Source: Alphaproteobacteria bacterium (GTDB lineage: Bacteria; Pseudomonadota; Alphaproteobacteria; Sphingomonadales; Rhodothalassiaceae). From it: 9,194 nucleotides of DNA. The position numbers and the translations under genes were made by a program. Each line of letters starts with the position of its first letter. Position 1 is the first letter of the stretch. This document shows positions 1 through 5,138 of the stretch, piece after piece. Below the pieces are notes generated by a model, which saw nothing but the letters and a program-made list of their open reading frames with translations, had not been told where the DNA came from and searched no databases. The stretch is from the NCBI GenBank assembly GCA_003695555.1, contig RFIU01000084.1, positions 1 to 9,194 of the forward strand, read 5' to 3'.

Positions 1-333
1 CTGTCCGCCATGACCGCCGATGGTCATCAGGAACTGACCAATGGTCAGCAGCACGGCACCGAACATCACCGCCCTGCGCTGTCCAAGATAGCGGTCGGCG
101 AGATAACCGCCGAGTACCGGCGTGATGTAGACAAGCGAGGTATAGGCGCCATAGATCAGATAGGCCTTCGGCTCAGCGAAGAGCCAGTGCTTGACCAGAT
201 AGAAAATGAGCAGCGCCCGCATTCCGTAATAGGAAAAACGCTCCCACATCTCGGCGAAAAAGAGGACATAGAGCCCCTTGGGGTGTCCGAATATTTCCCT
301 GTTCCCCCCTGACGCCCTTACGGTTTCGGTCAT
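1..333 (-). CDS. POT-family proton/oligopeptide symporter, N-terminal part (3' end outside window)
   Basis: This is an inner-membrane transporter that couples proton entry to uptake of di- and tripeptides; the substrate is a family-level assignment. The visible 111 residues contain the POT signature E-x-x-E-R-F-x-Y-Y-G (E28, E31, R32, F33, Y35, Y36, G37), which is involved in proton coupling and peptide binding. They also contain the MFS loop signature after TM2 (G75-G76-Y-L-A-D80-R81 ... G84-Q-R-R). Hydrophobic stretches follow the POT pattern: TM1 at about 36-50, TM2 about 62-79, TM3 from about 88. A full protein would be about 450-550 residues, so most of the gene lies beyond position 1. 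ATG at 333 is the only usable start in frame; AGGGGA at 343-348 lies 9 nt upstream as ribosome binding site. The gene stands apart from the export genes and has its own promoter-like site. The family is secure; peptide specificity is not. Confidence 0.93.
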   Translation of the reverse strand, partial: MTETVRASGGNREIFGHPKGLYVLFFAEMWERFSYYGMRALLIFYLVKHWLFAEPKAYLIYGAYTSLVYITPVLGGYLADRYLGQRRAVMFGAVLLTIGQFLMTIGGHGGQ

Positions 334-342
334 CGATCCAGA

Positions 343-348
343 TCCCCT
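343..348 (-). promoter_or_regulatory. Shine-Dalgarno site of the POT transporter
   Basis: AGGGGA on the minus strand, 9 nt before the ATG at 333. A second purine-rich stretch, GGAGGAAA, lies about 20 nt further upstream, too far away to serve this start, and no alternative in-frame start is associated with it. Confidence 0.5.
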
Positions 349-414
349 GTGATTTCCTCCGTGACCGCGCCTCATGCACGCGGCGTTTCTTTTCAATTGC
401 AGCCGCACAGTCGG

Positions 415-443
415 CCATACCGAGCGCGGCTTATCTAGTCAAA
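415..443 (-). promoter_or_regulatory. Candidate sigma-70-type promoter for the POT transporter
   Basis: On the minus strand TTTGAC (438-443) and GTATGG (415-420) are separated by exactly 17 nt. The -35 element matches the alphaproteobacterial pattern CTTGAC at 5 of 6 positions; the -10 is weaker (3 of 6 to CTATAT). Transcription would start near 408 and leave a leader of about 75 nt before the ATG at 333. This is prediction from sequence only. Confidence 0.4.
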
Positions 444-581
444 CCACAGTTCGCGGTATTTGCCCAGCCCGAATTCGCTTTCCGAAACGGTCGCCTTTAC
501 AAAAGCGATGCCCCCGTATGAGCCGAAGCGACTGCTTGTTGCATCCTCACGAAAAAGTGATCGAATGCGACTAAGATGTGA

Positions 582-610
582 TGGGACTTTCTTTTGCAAC
601 TGATCTAATG
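582..610 (+). promoter_or_regulatory. Weak candidate promoter for the small RNA
   Basis: TGGGAC (582-587) and CTAATG (605-610) are spaced by 17 nt on the plus strand, each matching the alphaproteobacterial elements at about 3 of 6 positions. The predicted start near 617 coincides with the first base of a hairpin that opens the RNA. The match is poor by itself; it is listed because the spacing, the hairpin and the downstream terminator agree. Confidence 0.25.
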
Positions 611-616
611 TTTTTT

Positions 617-751
617 TGGATACAGGGATGTGTCCATGCCACGGATTGAGGTTGAAGGAACCACGACGTTCCCCCTGTTCCGACCCACTTGCCTTGGAAC
701 CTTCAGCCTTGACGAGAGACCCCCGCGGATGACCCTCCGCGGGGGTTTTTT
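617..751 (+). ncRNA. Probable structured small RNA ending in a strong terminator; family not recognised
   Basis: The plus strand has no protein gene between 334 and 718, yet it carries a near-perfect intrinsic terminator, so something is transcribed here. Upstream of the terminator the sequence folds well. GGATAC (618-623) pairs with GTGTCC (630-635), one G-U pair. GGTTGAAGG (650-658) pairs with CCTTCAGCC (700-708), one G-U pair. Inside that helix GTTCC (677-681) can pair with GGAAC (696-700), or GGAAC (657-661) with GTTCC (668-672), so two alternative inner folds exist. A C-rich segment (671-675) and 682-695 are available for pairing with other RNAs. The architecture resembles rhizobial trans-acting sRNAs (several domains, C-rich loop, GC-rich terminator), but I cannot assign it to a named family. 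The 5' end is uncertain. Short ORFs inside (from ATG 628 and 636) run into the terminator and are not convincing. Confidence 0.6.
719..751 (+). terminator. Rho-independent terminator
   Basis: An 11-bp perfect stem (719-729 with 736-746: ACCCCCGCGGA / TCCGCGGGGGT), a 6-nt loop (TGACCC, 730-735) and a run of six T (746-751) on the plus strand. On the minus strand the same hairpin is followed by TCTCTC rather than a T run, so it acts mainly on plus-strand transcription. It closes the small RNA. Confidence 0.9.
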
Positions 752-856
752 CATCCGGTATAGCCCGCCATGGCGGAGAATGTCCTGAAACCGGAAATCC
801 CCGACGGAAAGACCGCAACGCCATCACCCGGGTCGAATATCGAGGAGTTCGGCAGC

Positions 857-930
857 TGGCTGGGGCGGCAGGATTCGAACCTGCGATCACGGGACCAAAA
901 CCCGTTGCCTTACCGCTTGGCTACGCCCCA
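857..930 (-). tRNA. tRNA-Gln (anticodon TTG)
   Basis: The minus strand folds into a complete cloverleaf: acceptor TGGGGCG / CGCCCCA (924-930 with 861-867), D stem GCC/GGC, anticodon stem ACGGG/CCCGT enclosing the loop TTTTGGT (anticodon TTG), a 4-nt variable region, and T arm GCAGG-TTCGAAT-CCTGC. The discriminator base is G (860), as in glutamine tRNAs, and the CCA end (857-859) is encoded in the genome. It reads CAA and, through wobble, CAG codons. No second copy of its 3' end is seen in the window, so there is no sign of integration at this tRNA. Confidence 0.96.
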
Positions 931-1082
931 ACAAGTCACAGGCCTTCCGCACCGACGGAGCTGGTTGCGCGGCAATCCACCGCGGTGCTCACCGCTTGCC
1001 GGTCACCGGTTTCCGGCTCATCCTGCCCGGCGAATCATGGGTGGCACCATGACGGAAACCCTCGCCGACCACCGGCTGGCGT

Positions 1083-1111
1083 GTATAGAAAGGACATGGT
1101 GGCCTGTAAAG
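1083..1111 (-). promoter_or_regulatory. Candidate promoter for tRNA-Gln transcription
   Basis: On the minus strand CTTTAC (1106-1111) and CTATAC (1083-1088) are 17 nt apart, each matching 5 of 6 positions of the alphaproteobacterial elements CTTGAC and CTATAT. The start would be near 1076, giving a leader of about 145 nt before the mature tRNA. An inverted repeat GGCCT-GTAA-AGGCC (1101-1114) overlaps the -35 element. The remaining 931-1171 interval shows only short palindromes (CACCGCGGTG 978-987; CCGGT-C-ACCGG 999-1009). Confidence 0.5.
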
Positions 1112-1171
1112 GCCGCATGATCACGCTGACGCCCCTAATAACGTTCGGACAGCTTTGCAGGTCGATCGACG

Positions 1172-2263
1172 ATGACACTGAAATATGCGATCTGGTATCT
1201 GGTGCAGCCCAGTTCCTGGACTTTCTGGCTCGCCGCTGGTGCTCTGCTGCTTCTCTGGTGCCGGGGCGACGTGCGCTGGGCGCGCCTCCTGCTGGCTGCG
1301 GCCATCGTCTTTCCCGTCCTCTTTGCCTGGGCGCCCGGCTGGTGGTTCGTCACCCGTCCGCTGGAAAGCGTCGCCGAACGAGTGAAAGACCTGCCCGACA
1401 ATGCCGGAATCCTGATTCTTGGCGGCGCAGTCGATCTCGCCTCCAGCCGGGTACTGGGGGAAATCTCAATCAACGAAAACGCAGAACGGGTAACGGAAGG
1501 CGCAAGACTGGCCCATCGCCTGCCGAATGCACCGCTTCTCTATGCGGCCGGTCGTTTTGTCCGGAAAGATCCGCAGGTCGGCGAAAGCTTGCGCCACCTG
1601 CTGAATGATCTGACAGCGGGGAGATCGCGCGTCATCGTCGATCAATCTTCCGTCGACACCTGCGACAATCTTGCCGTCGCCCGCAAGGTCCGCGCACGAC
1701 TCGGCCTGCAAGGCCCCTGGATTCTCGTCACCAGCGCCTGGCACATGCCGCGCGCACTTCTGTGCGCCGAGGCGCAGGACGTACCCGTCATTGCCTGGCC
1801 CGTCGATCGTCGCGCCGCACCGGATCTGCGCGGCCAGTGGATCGCCGCGAATCCATGGCGGGCGATGCTCACCCTTGATCAGGCCACCCATGAATGGCTG
1901 GGCATCCTCCATTATCGTCTGAGCGGCCGCACGCGCGCTCTTTGGCCGGAAAATACCGGCGCCGATGCTGCCACACCCGATATTTCTTCCGATCCCCAGA
2001 AATCAGTAGAAGAGATCCGACCAGTCGCCAAGAATACGGGAAGGATCCTGGGCCAGAAGACGTTCATAGAGACGTTCGTTGAGCTGAAGCCGCTGCCCGC
2101 TGTCGCGGACCAGAGAACGCAGCCGCCCTTCCACGCGGCGCCGTGGTCCGCCCCAGGCCCAGAAAATGTCGATCGGCATGCGCACGAACAGTCCCTTGTC
2201 GAGATTGCCGGCGCGTCCGAACTCGCGATCGGCGCGCGAACTGGCGGTCAGCCAGCCGCCTAG
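1172..2263 (+). CDS. DUF218 (YdcF/SanA/ElyC-like) membrane protein with an anomalous C-terminal extension
   Basis: Probable inner-membrane protein with a periplasmic or cytoplasmic DUF218 domain. Two N-terminal hydrophobic segments (about residues 14-31 and 36-56) precede the domain (about 75-250). Family landmarks are the glycine-rich ILILGGAVD strand (80-88), the T-x-x-N-type segment DTCDNL (162-167), and TSAWHMPRA (187-195) with its conserved histidine. Enterobacterial relatives affect envelope integrity and peptidoglycan or lipid-carrier metabolism; the biochemical activity is not settled. ATG 1172 is preceded by GCAGGT (1157-1162). DUF218 proteins of this type usually end about where HEWLGILHYRL and ALWPEN occur (residue ~260), but here the frame stays open to TAG at 2261, giving 363 residues. 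From 2003 on it lies antisense to the end of the YjbH gene. The last ~100 residues are Pro/Ala/Arg-rich with no recognisable domain. The domain call is confident; the 3' end is not. Confidence 0.85.
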   Translation: MTLKYAIWYLVQPSSWTFWLAAGALLLLWCRGDVRWARLLLAAAIVFPVLFAWAPGWWFVTRPLESVAERVKDLPDNAGILILGGAVDLASSRVLGEISINENAERVTEGARLAHRLPNAPLLYAAGRFVRKDPQVGESLRHLLNDLTAGRSRVIVDQSSVDTCDNLAVARKVRARLGLQGPWILVTSAWHMPRALLCAEAQDVPVIAWPVDRRAAPDLRGQWIAANPWRAMLTLDQATHEWLGILHYRLSGRTRALWPENTGADAATPDISSDPQKSVEEIRPVAKNTGRILGQKTFIETFVELKPLPAVADQRTQPPFHAAPWSAPGPENVDRHAHEQSLVEIAGASELAIGARTGGQPAA

Positions 2264-5134
2264 CTCGATCCCGTTGGCAAAACGCTGGGCGACTTCGAGA
2301 CTCGCGCCCCAGTCACCGGCAAGATAGCGACCGGCACGCCCGGTCACGGTCAAACCGCTGCCGGCATCATAGATGACACCGAGATGGCCGGTTACCGTCG
2401 AATAGTCTCGAAAACCCAGTCCCTGCGAAAAGCCGCGCTGCTTTACCCAATAGAGTTCGCCATCAAGCGTCCATCGCGACCATCGAGGATGATAGACCAG
2501 CTCGCCACCGAAACCGCCGAACATCGGCTCGAACAGACCTGCCGACAGGCGCATGTAAAGGCCGCGCCCCAATGCTTGATCCCAGCTCACCGTCAGATCG
2601 GCGATGGCATTGTGCCCTTCGCGCGAATAGCGGGCGATATCGGAGCGCACCGCCGGCAACTGCCGGTCCGGCCGAGGGGTAAGGGAATCGAGATTGCCGA
2701 GAATGTAGCGGCGGGCGGCCCCCTGAACCACCAGCCCCTTCGCCAGCCGCAGGCGCGCGATCAGATCGACATCGACATCGGCATGGATCAGGCCGTCTTC
2801 GGCGCGCCCAACACCGGCGATCAGCACCGGTGCGACACCGACCTGCAATCGTCCGGGGATCGCCCTGCCCTGCGGCCGGTAGTCGGGTTCGGGCATGGCT
2901 TCCCTGGCCAGCAGCCCACCGCGCGGGGGAAGCCAGGAAGCGTGCAGGCCGACTTCCTCGGGACTTCCCCGTGCCGCCAACGCGGCCCGAACGTCACGGC
3001 GCAATACTTCGACCCGCCAGCGCTCTCCACCGCCGAGCGTTCCCGCCACCTCCAGCCAGACGGCACGCGGCGGTGCTTCGCGGTCGAGCATCCGCAATGC
3101 CCGGCCGAGTGTCCGGGCCGGCCGGTCGGCCAGCCCTTCACCAATCCACACGCTTGCCCGATCGCCGGTAAAGGACACGCCCAGCGGCTCGATCCCCATT
3201 TCCTTCAAGGACCGCATGAGACGATCGGCACGCTCTGCCTCTTCCTCGCGCACCTTGCCGACCGGCAGGGTGGCCACTCCGGCGACCTTCAGCCGGGCGA
3301 GCAGTTCCGGTCGCTCCCGCAGGCGCGCCAGAAGACGCTGCCCGGCAGCCGATCCTGATGTTGAGGCGACAAGAACCTCCATCAGCCCCGTGCCACGAAC
3401 CGTTACGCCTTCGACCGAGGGATCGGAGAGCGTGGCCAGCACGGCGCGGGCACGAAAACGTGCGCGTTCCTTGTCGAGCGCGACATGGCGCCGCCCTGCG
3501 CTGGCTTGTGGGCAGGCTCGCGCTAGGCCTGCCCGACGACCGGATACGAATATCACCTCATCGATACCCTGACCAAGCGACGCCAGCGCCGCAACCGGCA
3601 GCCGCTGTTCGCGTTCATCAGCCGCAGCGACCACAAGACGACGGCCACAGAGTCGGACCGGTGCTTCCTGATCTGCCGTCAGGGAAAGGATGATCGCAGC
3701 CTCGCTTTGCGCCATTGAGCGACGCAGGAAAATCTGAGCGCGGGAAAGCGGCTGATCGAGGCGGCGCAGCGAGAGCCGGTCAATGGAAGGCGGCAGGCGC
3801 GCAAACAGTGCCTCGGCCAGTTCCGGCCAGCGTTCGGCCGGCCAGGGCGCCTTTTCCGTCAGCATCAGGCTCGCCTCCATCGCATCCACCCGCATGAGCG
3901 AAGGGTCGAGCGAACGGGCAATGAGAAAGGCGTTAAGTGTGCCGCTGACGTCAGCACCCCTGCGCTCGCCGAGGAGGTCGGATGGTGTGCGCACATCCTC
4001 TTCTTGCGCCTCTTCGTCGCGAGGCACCGTTCCTGCCTTCGGATACGGATCCAGCGGTGGATCCTCGAAGAATCTGGGCAGATGCAAGGCATTGAAGCGC
4101 AAGGAGGCGCGCGCGCTGAGATATCGGCCGCCTTCCAGACCGAGGGCGAAGTCGAACCAGCGACTCGGCCGATAGCGCAGTCCGACATTGAGCGGAACCC
4201 GCTCGTCCATCTCGGCTCCCAGTCCGAAGGGCTCGCGTTGCGGATCGGCGCCCGAATACTCGGCAAGCAGGGTCAGCCCGGCGATCGGGCTTGCCCATTC
4301 GACGCCGCCGAAAAGCGCCACGTCATTGCCCTGGAAATAGCTGCCGAAATTGAAACCGCCCGGTGACGGGTCCAGCTCGCGCTGCCGGAAACGGCCGGAA
4401 ATTCCCCGGAAGGGATTGCCGAAATGTCGCCGGCTGCCGAGATAGCCGAAACCAAGACCGGCGGTGAAGTCGAAATCGCCGAACCGCTTGCTCAAGACGA
4501 AGTATTCGCCTCCGAAAGCGGCACGGCCGAACATGTCCTGCAGGCCGAAGGCGAAGGCCGGACGGATATCTCCCTCGTCCCACAACCGAACCTTGATATC
4601 GAAGCTGCGATCCTTGCGACTCGGGTGCCCGGTTCCGCCCAGCAGGTGCTGCCAGAAGCGGGACTGCGTGGTCGCAATGACTTCCCCGTCGGGGGTAAGC
4701 GAGGTGATGTCATCATAGCGATAGACGACTTCCAGCCAATCGAAGGGATGCAGGCGCAGATAGCTCCGTCGATAGGGCGCACGGCCGACAAGGCCGAATT
4801 CGACCGTTCCCTGCTCGGCGCCACGAGCGCTCGGCATGGTAAGCAGCCCGATCGTTCCGAAGTCATCCGCAGCATTGCCGATTTCGCTGATCCGTCCGAT
4901 ATCCGGTGATGTGGGTGAGCGGGCGGAATGCTGCACCGCGTCAGTTTTCCCGCCAGTCGAGGCGGGTATTCCAGCGTCCTGCTGCGCCATTGCCTCGTCA
5001 ATGACCGCAAAGGCGAGCAGAACGGTCAGCAAGAACACCGCTCGCTGTCGCCATCGTGCGATAGCGACAGCAGAACGCGACCCTCGGCAGGTGGCTGTGC
5101 CGGGAACGAGCCCTTGCTCGTCCGTTCTTGCCAT
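2003..5134 (-). CDS. YjbH/GfcD-type outer-membrane exopolysaccharide export protein
   Basis: Large secreted protein of 1043 residues, predicted to sit in the outer membrane. After a long basic N-terminus comes a signal peptide (hydrophobic RAVFLLTVLLAFAV, likely cleavage after AMA, residue ~50). The YjbH region (about 91-347) starts with the family pattern GTIGLLTMPSAR and RAPYRRSYLRLHPFDWLEV, followed by alternating aromatic and small residues typical of beta strands. A mixed alpha/beta middle (about 400-745) contains two similar modules (about 439-476 and 676-717). A second strand-rich, barrel-like region (about 760-990) leads to a C-terminal VRDSGQRL...NERLY segment typical of YjbH proteins. 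E. coli YjbH is about 700 residues, so this is a long version. In enterobacteria YjbH and GfcD are encoded with Wza-like genes in extracellular polysaccharide operons. ATG 5134 is chosen: it lies 4 nt after the stop of the SLBB gene, and an earlier in-frame ATG (5209) would overlap that gene by 71 bases. The Shine-Dalgarno site is weak, suggesting coupled translation. Confidence 0.88.
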   Translation of the reverse strand: MARTDEQGLVPGTATCRGSRSAVAIARWRQRAVFLLTVLLAFAVIDEAMAQQDAGIPASTGGKTDAVQHSARSPTSPDIGRISEIGNAADDFGTIGLLTMPSARGAEQGTVEFGLVGRAPYRRSYLRLHPFDWLEVVYRYDDITSLTPDGEVIATTQSRFWQHLLGGTGHPSRKDRSFDIKVRLWDEGDIRPAFAFGLQDMFGRAAFGGEYFVLSKRFGDFDFTAGLGFGYLGSRRHFGNPFRGISGRFRQRELDPSPGGFNFGSYFQGNDVALFGGVEWASPIAGLTLLAEYSGADPQREPFGLGAEMDERVPLNVGLRYRPSRWFDFALGLEGGRYLSARASLRFNALHLPRFFEDPPLDPYPKAGTVPRDEEAQEEDVRTPSDLLGERRGADVSGTLNAFLIARSLDPSLMRVDAMEASLMLTEKAPWPAERWPELAEALFARLPPSIDRLSLRRLDQPLSRAQIFLRRSMAQSEAAIILSLTADQEAPVRLCGRRLVVAAADEREQRLPVAALASLGQGIDEVIFVSGRRAGLARACPQASAGRRHVALDKERARFRARAVLATLSDPSVEGVTVRGTGLMEVLVASTSGSAAGQRLLARLRERPELLARLKVAGVATLPVGKVREEEAERADRLMRSLKEMGIEPLGVSFTGDRASVWIGEGLADRPARTLGRALRMLDREAPPRAVWLEVAGTLGGGERWRVEVLRRDVRAALAARGSPEEVGLHASWLPPRGGLLAREAMPEPDYRPQGRAIPGRLQVGVAPVLIAGVGRAEDGLIHADVDVDLIARLRLAKGLVVQGAARRYILGNLDSLTPRPDRQLPAVRSDIARYSREGHNAIADLTVSWDQALGRGLYMRLSAGLFEPMFGGFGGELVYHPRWSRWTLDGELYWVKQRGFSQGLGFRDYSTVTGHLGVIYDAGSGLTVTGRAGRYLAGDWGASLEVAQRFANGIELGGWLTASSRADREFGRAGNLDKGLFVRMPIDIFWAWGGPRRRVEGRLRSLVRDSGQRLQLNERLYERLLAQDPSRILGDWSDLFY

Positions 5135-5138
5135 ATGC

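Noticed and set aside
765..776. Perfect 12-nt palindrome CCGCCATGGCGG
   Set aside because: Isolated, with no T run or associated gene start; it may be chance in GC-rich DNA.
636..788. Possible 50-codon peptide from ATG 636
   Set aside because: It reads through the strong terminator stem and T run, and there is no ribosome binding site; a structured RNA explains the region better.
435..890. Open frame of 151 codons on the minus strand across the small RNA and tRNA
   Set aside because: It starts inside the antisense-free part of the tRNA gene (a common source of spurious MIAGSNPAAPA-like starts), crosses the terminator hairpin, and shows no domain.
857..930. tRNA-Gln as an integration site for a mobile element
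   Set aside because: No integrase, no direct repeat of the tRNA 3' end, and flanking genes look like stable chromosomal genes.
985..1608. Open frame of 207 codons on the plus strand overlapping the DUF218 gene start
   Set aside because: The Arg/Cys-rich product has no domain, while the overlapping frame from 1172 has membrane segments and DUF218 motifs.
1945..1960. Hairpin GCCGG/CCGGC near the expected end of the DUF218 gene
   Set aside because: Only 5 bp and without a T tract on either strand, so not a terminator.
2384..3358. Open frame of 324 codons on the plus strand
   Set aside because: It lies wholly antisense to the YjbH gene, is rich in Arg, Pro and His, and has no domain; a GC-rich antisense shadow.
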